Positions 56,505-64,000 of a stretch of 64,000 bases of DNA are shown piece by piece. Source of the stretch: Pseudomonas pseudonitroreducens (GTDB lineage Bacteria > Pseudomonadota > Gammaproteobacteria > Pseudomonadales > Pseudomonadaceae); assembly GCF_021603645.1 (NCBI RefSeq), contig NZ_BQHJ01000010.1, positions 207,650-271,649 on the forward strand, given 5' to 3'. Each line of letters starts with the position of its first letter. Position 1 is the first letter of the stretch. A program made the translations under genes and the position numbers. Below the pieces are notes generated by a model, which was given only the letters and a program-made list of their open reading frames with translations, was not told where the DNA came from and did no database searches.

Positions 56505-57866
56505 ATGTCCGACCTCACGCCGTCCGAACCTCCTGCCGACGTCTCGCCGCGCCAGACCCTGAAACGCTCAATCGCCAGACACCCCTTGCTGCGGCGATGG
56601 CGGCGGACTCTGGCGTTCTGGCTCGGGGCTCTCCTGGTAGGCCTCGTCGCGCTGGCTTTCGCCCATCTGGCAGACCTGGCCAGCGCGACTTTCCGTGCCG
56701 TGGTCGCGCACAACCGCTGGTGGCCCTGGTTGCTCTGCCCCCTGGGCTTCGCCGGCCTGGTGTGGTTGACCCAGGGGGCGCTGAAGAACACCCGCGGCAG
56801 CGGCATTCCGCAAGTCATCGTGGCGCTGGAGATGCGCAGCAGTCGAACGCGCAATGCCTTGCTGTCGCTGCCGATCGCCGCAGGCAAGTTGTTCCTCACC
56901 TTGCTGGCATTGCTGGTAGGCGCTTCAGCGGGGCGTGAAGGGCCGACGGTGCATATTGGAGCCGCGCTGATGTACTCCTTCGGTCGGCGCCTGGGCCTTT
57001 ACGACAAGCGCACGGTGTCCGGCCTGATCATTGCCGGCGGCGCTGCCGGTATCGCGGCGGCCTTCAATACGCCCCTGGGTGGTGTGGTTTTCGCTATCGA
57101 AGAGCTGAGCCGTACCTTCGAGCAGCGTTTCAGTGGCCTGGTGCTCACGGCGGTGCTGCTGGGTGGCATGGTCACGCTGGGGCTGATGGGCAGCTACAGC
57201 TACTTCGGCCGGCTATCCGAGAGCATGCCATTGGGGCCCGCGTGGATCGCCGTAGTCGCCTGCGGCCTGCTCGGCGGGTTGCTTGGCGGCCTCTACTGTC
57301 GGCTGGTCCTGCCTACCCGGCGGGGGCCATTGAGTTTCATCAGCCGCTGGCGCGGGCGCTGGCCGATTCGCTTCGCCGCCGGCTGTGGTCTCCTGCTGGC
57401 GCTGCTCGGGATGCTCTCGGGGCAGCATGTGTTCGGCACCGGCTACGCGGAGACCCGCTCTATTCTTGAGGGGCAGCCCGTGGTGGGGCATGAGTTTCTG
57501 TTGTGGAAGTTCATTGCCAATGTGATCTCCTTCATCGCGGGGATTCCTGGCGGGCTGTTCTCGCCGTCACTCACCGTCGGTGCCAGCCTGGCGCCCTGGC
57601 TGGCACCGCTGATCCCCGGTGCCAGCCTTCCTGCGGTCGGGCTGCTGGGAATGTCGGCCTACCTTGCCGGCGTAACGCGCACTCCGCTGACGGCCACGGT
57701 GATCACCGTCGAGATGTCGCACAGCCCGGACATGCTGATTCCGATCCTGGCGGCGACGCTGCTGGCCAGCGGCGTTTCCGCGCGCCTGACGCCGCTACCC
57801 ATCTATCACGCGCTGGCCCGCCAGATGCAGGAAGCCCTGGCTCCGACCAAAGGGTCTCAAACCTAG
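56505..57866 (+). CDS. CLC-family chloride channel/transporter
   Basis: A 453-residue membrane protein with the three CLC filter motifs: GSGIPQV (near residue 101), GREGPTVHIG (near 143) and GGLFSPSL (near 353). Two gating positions of ClcA-type exchangers cannot be firmly aligned here, so channel or antiporter is open. I chose ATG 56505; an upstream in-frame ATG at 56397 gives a basic, unconserved extension. No C-terminal CBS domains. Confidence 0.9.
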   Translation: MSDLTPSEPPADVSPRQTLKRSIARHPLLRRWRRTLAFWLGALLVGLVALAFAHLADLASATFRAVVAHNRWWPWLLCPLGFAGLVWLTQGALKNTRGSGIPQVIVALEMRSSRTRNALLSLPIAAGKLFLTLLALLVGASAGREGPTVHIGAALMYSFGRRLGLYDKRTVSGLIIAGGAAGIAAAFNTPLGGVVFAIEELSRTFEQRFSGLVLTAVLLGGMVTLGLMGSYSYFGRLSESMPLGPAWIAVVACGLLGGLLGGLYCRLVLPTRRGPLSFISRWRGRWPIRFAAGCGLLLALLGMLSGQHVFGTGYAETRSILEGQPVVGHEFLLWKFIANVISFIAGIPGGLFSPSLTVGASLAPWLAPLIPGASLPAVGLLGMSAYLAGVTRTPLTATVITVEMSHSPDMLIPILAATLLASGVSARLTPLPIYHALARQMQEALAPTKGSQT

Positions 57867-57949
57867 GTAATTTCACTCTGTTCAGTCCGGGCAGCGGCTC
57901 ATATCATGGATGCCCCTGAATTTGGCCCAAATGGTGGAGTGACAGGCAG

Positions 57950-58984
57950 ATGATCAAGGTTGGTATCGTAGGTGGTACGGGTTACACGGGCGTGGAGCTG
58001 TTGCGCCTGCTGGCACAGCATCCCCAGGCGCGTGTCGAGGTGATCACCTCGCGCTCCGAGGAAGGCGTGAAGGTTGCCGATATGTACCCGAACCTGCGAG
58101 GCCACTATGACGGGCTGGCCTTCAGCGTGCCGGACGTGAAGCGCCTGGGCGAGTGCGATGTGGTGTTCTTCGCCACCCCGCACGGTGTGGCCCACGCACT
58201 GGCTGGCGAGCTGCTGGCGACGGGTACGCGGGTGATCGACCTGTCCGCGGACTTCCGTCTGCAGGACGCCGAAGAGTGGGCCAAGTGGTATGGCCAGCCC
58301 CACGGCGCGCCGGAACTGCTGCCCGAAGCTGTCTACGGCCTGCCGGAAGTAAACCGTGAGGCCATCAAGTCTGCACGTCTGATCGCCGTCCCCGGCTGCT
58401 ACCCGACCGCCACCCAGCTCGGCTTCATTCCGTTGCTGGAGAACGGCCTGGCTGACGCCAGCCAATTGATCGCCGACTGCAAGTCCGGCGTCAGCGGTGC
58501 CGGCCGTGGCGCCAAGGTGGGTTCGCTGTTCTGCGAAGCCGGCGAAAGCATGATGGCCTACTCGGTGAAGGGCCATCGTCACCTGCCGGAAATCAGCCAG
58601 GGCCTGCGCCGCGCAGCCAAGGGCGATGTCGGCCTGACCTTCGTGCCGCACCTGACGCCGATGATCCGCGGGATCCACGCGACCCTGTACGCCCGCGTCG
58701 CTGACCGGGGTGTCGACCTGCAGAAGCTGTATGAAGAGCGCTACGCCAACGAACCGTTCGTCGACGTGATGCCCGCTGGCAGCCATCCGGAAACCCGCAG
58801 CGTGCGTGGTGCCAACGTTTGCCGCATCGCGGTGCACCGCCCGCAGGGCGGGGACCTGGTGGTGATCCTGTCGGTCATCGACAACCTGGTGAAGGGCGCA
58901 TCCGGCCAGGCGATCCAGAACATGAACATCCTGTTCGGCCTCGACGAGCACCTGGGCCTGTCCAACGTCGCGCTGCTGCCGTAA
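57950..58984 (+). CDS. argC: N-acetyl-gamma-glutamyl-phosphate reductase ArgC
   Basis: A 344-residue NADPH enzyme of arginine biosynthesis. [17 protein letters not shown] starts the Rossmann fold; the catalytic cysteine is in [11 protein letters not shown] (near residue 149) and the histidine in GHRHLPEI (near 209). ATG follows GGAGTGACAGGCAG. No partner arg gene is adjacent. Confidence 0.97.
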   Translation: MIKVGIVGGTGYTGVELLRLLAQHPQARVEVITSRSEEGVKVADMYPNLRGHYDGLAFSVPDVKRLGECDVVFFATPHGVAHALAGELLATGTRVIDLSADFRLQDAEEWAKWYGQPHGAPELLPEAVYGLPEVNREAIKSARLIAVPGCYPTATQLGFIPLLENGLADASQLIADCKSGVSGAGRGAKVGSLFCEAGESMMAYSVKGHRHLPEISQGLRRAAKGDVGLTFVPHLTPMIRGIHATLYARVADRGVDLQKLYEERYANEPFVDVMPAGSHPETRSVRGANVCRIAVHRPQGGDLVVILSVIDNLVKGASGQAIQNMNILFGLDEHLGLSNVALLP

Positions 58985-59119
58985 GGAAAGACTGCCCCGG
59001 AAGGCGGCCAATTGATCTGGACCAATGGATGAGTCGGATTAGTTGACCGTTTTTCTGGGGTAAGCGGATAATGGTCCGCAATGTTGTAACGTACGGCTTC
59101 GGCCGGGAGAGTTTTCACC

Positions 59120-59470
59120 ATGACCATCGAAACCTTCACCCCCACTCCGCTGATGTTCTCGCACGGCGCTGCGAACAAGGTGAAGAACCTGATCGACGAA
59201 GAAGGCAATCCGCGCCTCAAGCTGCGGGTGTTCGTCACAGGCGGTGGCTGCTCGGGCTTCCAGTACGGGTTCACCTTCGATGAAGACACCGCGGACGACG
59301 ACACCATCGTCGAGCGCGATGGTGTCAGCCTCGTGGTCGATCCGATGAGCTTCCAGTACCTCGCCGGTGCGGAAGTGGACTACCAGGAAGGCCTCGAAGG
59401 TTCGCGGTTCGTCATCAAGAACCCGAACGCAGCGACCACCTGCGGCTGCGGCCAGTCCTTCTCGATCTGA
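59120..59470 (+). CDS. erpA: A-type iron-sulfur carrier ErpA
   Basis: A 116-residue Fe-S carrier for essential enzymes such as IspG/IspH. The three ligand cysteines are in [11 protein letters not shown] (near residue 44) and TTCGCGQSF (near 108-110). GGGAG before ATG. The 135-base gap after argC holds no gene. Confidence 0.95.
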   Translation: MTIETFTPTPLMFSHGAANKVKNLIDEEGNPRLKLRVFVTGGGCSGFQYGFTFDEDTADDDTIVERDGVSLVVDPMSFQYLAGAEVDYQEGLEGSRFVIKNPNAATTCGCGQSFSI

Positions 59471-59484
59471 TTGCTGTAGAAGCG

Positions 59485-59513
59485 AAAACGCCGCGCAGAT
59501 GCGCGGCGTTTTT
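59485..59513 (+). terminator. Intrinsic terminator after erpA
   Basis: AACGCCGCGC (59487-59496), AGAT loop, GCGCGGCGTT (59501-59510), TTT. Confidence 0.92.
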
Positions 59514-59528
59514 GTTTGTCGGGCGGGT

Positions 59529-60623
<1,095 letters not shown>

Positions 60624-62069
60624 TCAGCGCTTGTTCAGGGCCAGGAAGGTTGCCTTCTCCTGGTCCATGCGCGCGATCAGCGGTTGCGCCTGCGCCATGA
60701 AGCGCTTGCGCTCCGGACCAGTCAGCGGGTCGGCTGTCGGCAGCTTGGCGCTCAGTGGATCGACGTGCTGGCCGTTGACCTGGAACTCGTAGTGCAGGTG
60801 CGGGCCAGTGGCGAGGCCGGTCATGCCGACGTAGCCGATGATCTGGCCTTGCTTCACGGCAACGCCGGAGCGAATGCCCTTGGCGAAACGGCTCATGTGG
60901 CCATACACGGTGCGATAGCGTTGGCCGTGCTGAATCACCACGGCGTTGCCGTAGCCACCCTTGCGCCCGGCTTCGAGGATCTTTCCGTCGCCGGTCGCCT
61001 TGATCGGGGTGCCAATCGGCGCTGCGTAGTCCACGCCCTTGTGTGCACGAATCTTGTTCAGGATCGGATGGAAACGCCCTATCGAGAAGCGCGAGCTGAT
61101 ACGCGCGAAGTCCACCGGCGTGCGGATGAACGCTTTGCGCATGCTGCTGCCGTCGGCGCGCAGGTAGCTGGTGTTGCCTTGCTTGTTGGTGTAGCGCACC
61201 GCGGTGTATTCCTTGCCGCGGTTGACGAAGCGGACGGCCAGGATACTGCCGGTGCCGACCTGCTTGCCCTTCACCTGCTGCGATTCGTAGATCACGTCGA
61301 ACTCGTCGCCCTGGCGAATATCCTGGGCGAAATCGATGTCGTAGCCCAGAACGTTGGCCATCGACATGATCAGGTCGTGGGACAACCCTGCATTGCGGCC
61401 GGCGACGAACAGGGAGCTGTCGATGCGGCCGTGGGCATAGTTGGCATGGACCGAAGGTTTCACCAGGTCGCGCTTGAAGTCATAGCCCTTGGCGGACTTG
61501 GCCAGGCTGATGGTCTCCAGATCGCTGCGCTTGACCTTCAGGCCTTGCAGCTCGCCCTTGGAATCAATGAGGAAGTCCACGTCCTGGCCGACATCGAGAC
61601 GGGTGAACTGCTTGGCGTCCTTGTTGGCGGCAAGCATGTCGTGCACGGCGTTAGCCGGCAGGCCGGCCTTCGCGAACACGTTGGAAAGAGTGTCGCCCTT
61701 GCCCACGGTCACGCTCTTCCACGCAGGTTCTGCGGGAGCGGAGGGGGAGGGTTGCTGCTTCGAATCGGCGAGATCGTTGTTCTTTTCCGCGTCTTTTCCG
61801 GCGCTGTTCTGGTTATCCGGCTGGCCTTCGATCTGTGCAAAAGGCGAAGAGCCGTCGTCTTCCGTGACCGCGTTGGGTCGAAGATCGTCTTTTTCCTGAA
61901 GGATCTGCTCGGTACCGCTTTCCAGCTCGAGATTGAGCGTGGTCTTCTTCGCCTCGACCTCGGCCGAGGGGAACACCAGCAGAGCCAGGCTGAGGAGCGC
62001 TGCTACACCGCTTGCGGCGAGCAGATGGCTCTTCGGGTAGTACGGCGCTTTCTGATTGGATTGCGTCAT
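60624..62069 (-). CDS. Murein DD-endopeptidase, LysM-M23 (MepM-like)
   Basis: A 481-residue envelope protein with an N-terminal membrane anchor (about 18-36) and a low-complexity linker rich in charged residues. An OapA/LysM-like domain follows at about 115-200. The LytM/M23 peptidase at the C-terminus has zinc ligands in HKGVDYAAP (near residue 345) and GPHLHYEF (near 425). It cuts cross-links for wall growth. Followed by anmK. Divergent from tyrS. Confidence 0.92.
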   Translation of the reverse strand: MTQSNQKAPYYPKSHLLAASGVAALLSLALLVFPSAEVEAKKTTLNLELESGTEQILQEKDDLRPNAVTEDDGSSPFAQIEGQPDNQNSAGKDAEKNNDLADSKQQPSPSAPAEPAWKSVTVGKGDTLSNVFAKAGLPANAVHDMLAANKDAKQFTRLDVGQDVDFLIDSKGELQGLKVKRSDLETISLAKSAKGYDFKRDLVKPSVHANYAHGRIDSSLFVAGRNAGLSHDLIMSMANVLGYDIDFAQDIRQGDEFDVIYESQQVKGKQVGTGSILAVRFVNRGKEYTAVRYTNKQGNTSYLRADGSSMRKAFIRTPVDFARISSRFSIGRFHPILNKIRAHKGVDYAAPIGTPIKATGDGKILEAGRKGGYGNAVVIQHGQRYRTVYGHMSRFAKGIRSGVAVKQGQIIGYVGMTGLATGPHLHYEFQVNGQHVDPLSAKLPTADPLTGPERKRFMAQAQPLIARMDQEKATFLALNKR

Positions 62070-62251
62070 GGCATGAGTGGTGTTTTTGGAATGTGAAATA
62101 ACTGCCTAAAATATAACCAAATTCCCTCTGAAGCAACCCTGATGTCGGGCTTCTGACGTCCTGTCCTCTGGCGCTGGGCAAAACTTGTTTTTAGTGCCTG
62201 TTCTTGTATCGTTGGTTCCCTTTCGCAATTCGCAACGTACAGGAACCTGCA

Positions 62252-63451
62252 ATGAAGTCGGTCGAAGAGCAGCTGGCGCTGATCAAGCGCGGAGCAGACG
62301 AAATTCTCGTGGAGGCCGAGCTGATCGAAAAGCTCAAGCGCGGCCAGCCCCTGCGTATCAAGGCCGGCTTCGACCCGACCGCCCCCGACCTGCACCTGGG
62401 CCATACCGTTCTTATTAATAAGCTGCGGCAGTTCCAGGATCTGGGCCATCAGGTGATCTTCCTGATCGGTGACTTCACTGGGATGATCGGTGACCCGAGC
62501 GGAAAAAGTGTTACCCGCCCACCCCTCACCCGCGAGCAGGTTCTCGACAACGCCGAGACGTACAAGGCTCAAGTTTTCAAGATCCTGGACCCCGCGAAGA
62601 CCGAGGTGGCCTTCAATTCCACCTGGATGGACCAGCTTTCCCCCGCTGATTTCATTCGACTGGCCTCCCAGTACACCGTTGCACGTATGCTGGAACGCGA
62701 TGATTTCAGCAAACGCTATGCCAGTAATCAGTCCATCGCCATTCACGAGTTCCTTTATCCGCTGGTCCAGGGCTACGACTCGGTAGCGCTGCGAGCCGAC
62801 GTCGAACTCGGTGGCACCGATCAGAAGTTCAACCTGCTGATGGGGCGCGAGCTTCAACGTGCCTACGATCAGGAGCCGCAGTGCATCCTGACCATGCCGT
62901 TGCTCGAAGGTCTGGACGGCGTGAAGAAGATGTCCAAGTCCTTGGGCAACTACATCGGTATCCAGGAAGCGCCGGGCGTCATGTACAGCAAGTTGGTCTC
63001 CATTCCGGATACCTTGATGTGGCGTTACTTCGAGCTGCTCAGCTTCCGCTCCATGGATGAGATCAATGGTTTCCGCAAGGATGTAGAGGCTGGCGCCAAT
63101 CCGCGCGACATCAAGATCAGGCTGGCTGAAGAGATCGTCGCTCGCTTCCATGGCGAAGAAGCTGCTGCTTCGGCGCACAAGTCCGCCGGTAACCGTCTCA
63201 AGGAAGGCGAGCTGCCGGAAGATCTGCCGGAAGTGGAAGTGGCGGCGGGAGAAGATCTGCCGATCGGTGCTGTCCTTAATAAGGCAGGCTTGGTGAAGAA
63301 CTCTGCAGTCGCTCGCGACCTGCTGTCTTCTGGTGGCGTGCGGGTGGATGGCGATGTAGTAGATCGCAGCTTCGTGTTCAAGGTCGGTGCTACCCACGTG
63401 CTGCAGGCTGGCAAGAAGGCCTTCGCGCGCGTCTCTCTGGTTGCTGAGTGA
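62252..63451 (+). CDS. tyrS: Tyrosyl-tRNA synthetase TyrS
   Basis: A 399-residue class I synthetase. [22 protein letters not shown] holds the HIGH-like HLGH; KMSKS is at about residue 230; an S4 RNA-binding domain is at the C-terminus (about 335-395). The sequence is of the TyrRZ/TyrZ type. ATG 62252 has CAGGAA upstream. A weak promoter (TTGTTT 62185, TATCGT 62207) is possible. The rRNA promoters start directly after. Confidence 0.96.
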   Translation: MKSVEEQLALIKRGADEILVEAELIEKLKRGQPLRIKAGFDPTAPDLHLGHTVLINKLRQFQDLGHQVIFLIGDFTGMIGDPSGKSVTRPPLTREQVLDNAETYKAQVFKILDPAKTEVAFNSTWMDQLSPADFIRLASQYTVARMLERDDFSKRYASNQSIAIHEFLYPLVQGYDSVALRADVELGGTDQKFNLLMGRELQRAYDQEPQCILTMPLLEGLDGVKKMSKSLGNYIGIQEAPGVMYSKLVSIPDTLMWRYFELLSFRSMDEINGFRKDVEAGANPRDIKIRLAEEIVARFHGEEAAASAHKSAGNRLKEGELPEDLPEVEVAAGEDLPIGAVLNKAGLVKNSAVARDLLSSGGVRVDGDVVDRSFVFKVGATHVLQAGKKAFARVSLVAE

Positions 63452-63456
63452 AGAAA

Positions 63457-63488
63457 GTTTAAATTAGTCGTTGACGGCTAATTTAAAC
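63457..63488. promoter_or_regulatory. 11-bp perfect palindrome around the rrn P1 -35
   Basis: GTTTAAATTAG (63457-63467), ten-base loop, CTAATTTAAAC (63478-63488). The P1 -35 hexamer sits in the loop. It begins six bases after the tyrS stop; it could be a tyrS 3' hairpin, or a regulator site at P1. Confidence 0.65.
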
Positions 63489-63498
63489 TCCCTATAAT
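63471..63498 (+). promoter_or_regulatory. rRNA operon promoter P1
   Basis: TTGACG (63471), 16-bp spacer, TATAAT (63493), followed by the GC-rich discriminator GCGCACC. Confidence 0.88.
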
Positions 63499-63651
63499 GC
63501 GCACCACTCCCAGCGACGAAGCGCTGAAAGAACTTGAAAATCAAGTACTTACAGAGATTCGAAGGTGAGAGTGGTGATCAGGCAGATGATTCACTTGCCG
63601 CTCTTCATTGGCTGCTCCGGCAGCGAGCTGAAAAGAAGGTCGCCGAGGTGC

Positions 63652-63679
63652 TTGACAGTGAGTTTGATCGCTGTAGAAT
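63652..63679 (+). promoter_or_regulatory. rRNA operon promoter P2
   Basis: TTGACA (63652), 16-bp spacer, TAGAAT (63674), then GCGCCTCCC. Same spacing and discriminator type as P1 and P3. Confidence 0.88.
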
Positions 63680-63758
63680 GCGCCTCCCGCTGATGAGAGG
63701 TTTGACTTCTCGGAAGCCCAAGCGATTGAGTAGAAAAGAAATTTTCGAAAAATAAAGC

Positions 63759-63786
63759 TTGACGAAAGATGAGGTTGGCGTAGAAT
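63759..63786 (+). promoter_or_regulatory. rRNA operon promoter P3
   Basis: TTGACG (63759), 16-bp spacer, TAGAAT (63781), then GCGCGCC. Closest to the rRNA genes. Confidence 0.88.
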
Positions 63787-63820
63787 GCGCGCCTCGGTTG
63801 AGACGAAAGCCTTAACCAAC

Positions 63821-63832
63821 TGCTCTTTAACA
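63821..63832 (+). promoter_or_regulatory. rrn antitermination boxA
   Basis: TGCTCTTTAACA matches the boxA element that loads NusB-S10 on rRNA transcripts. It is followed by the boxC-like TGTGGGTGCTTG (about 63851). Confidence 0.88.
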
Positions 63833-63996
63833 AGTTGAATCAAGCAATTCGTGTGGGTGCTTGTGATGTAAGGCTGATGATCGACTGATTATCAGCAACG
63901 CAAGTAACACTCGTAAATTCGAGAGTTTTAGCTCATTAAATTGAGCATGCGATTGCTGAGCCAAGTTTAGGGTTTTCTCAAAACCCAAGCAGTATT
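63833..63996 (+). other. 16S precursor leader
   Basis: Contains hairpins ACTCG/CGAGAGT (about 63909), GCTCA/TGAGC (about 63931) and GGGTTTT-CTC-AAAACCC (about 63970), the usual processing-stem region of pre-16S rRNA. Confidence 0.7.
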
Positions 63997-64000
63997 GAAC
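63997..64000 (+). rRNA. Probable first bases of 16S rRNA
   Basis: The window ends in GAAC; in Pseudomonas, 16S rRNA starts GAACTGAAGAG. The rest of the gene lies beyond the window, so this is inferred from the leader and position. Confidence 0.5.

Noticed and set aside
63534-63755. 73-codon frame between rrn promoters
   Set aside because: It overlaps promoter P2 and lies in the rRNA leader; no ribosome site or domain is seen.

Overview
The window is chromosomal DNA of a Pseudomonas, most likely from the P. aeruginosa / P. nitroreducens / P. citronellolis side of the genus. The evidence is the high GC content, the REP-type repeats built on GTAGGAGC, and a gene order that follows P. aeruginosa PAO1 from PA0587 (yeaH) to PA0668 (tyrS), ending in the promoter and leader region of an rRNA operon. 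Names come from recognising protein sequences and order from memory; no database was searched.

Layout. 1-10.9 kb, minus strand: the stress pair prkA-yeaH, glpE, then lptD-surA, pdxA, rsmA, apaG, apaH (outer-membrane LPS export, periplasmic folding, B6 synthesis, rRNA methylation, Ap4A hydrolysis). 11.0-14.5 kb: amgK-murU (peptidoglycan recycling), a DnaJ-domain membrane protein, and a secreted DUF3530 hydrolase-like protein. 14.7-23.7 kb: the AgtS/AgtR two-component system with an ABC uptake system for GABA/5-aminovalerate-type substrates that has two paralogous binding proteins. 23.9-27.1 kb: rpe, gph, trpE.

27.1-43.9 kb is an R-type tailocin (pyocin) island between trpE and trpGDC, the same site as in P. 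aeruginosa. It has the regulators prtN and prtR, ptrB, an antiterminator-like gene, a GNAT acetyltransferase not expected here, a holin, then a P2-like contractile tail (spike, baseplate W/J/I, fiber, sheath, tube, E/E', tape measure, U, X, D), endolysin and spanins. There is no capsid, terminase or integrase, so the product should be a headless tail bacteriocin. Circuit inferred from sequence: PrtR occupies matching operators (TATAGC-N4-GTTGTA) in the prtN and ptrB promoters; on DNA damage these open; PrtN acts at a P-box-like site and the antiterminator-like protein may let polymerase pass several intrinsic terminators in the late operon, including one encoded inside the endolysin gene.

44.2-63.5 kb: trpGDC, vfr, an OsmC-family gene, speD, a periplasmic alpha-carbonic anhydrase (apparently an insertion relative to PAO1), coq7, a HIT protein, an AAA+ ATPase, an SDR, a DUF805 protein, a nitronate monooxygenase-like gene, hemJ, a CLC channel, argC, erpA, anmK, an M23 peptidase and tyrS. 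63.46-64 kb: three near-identical tandem rrn promoters, boxA, and leader up to the probable first bases of 16S rRNA. No tRNA, CRISPR array, transposase or integrase was seen.
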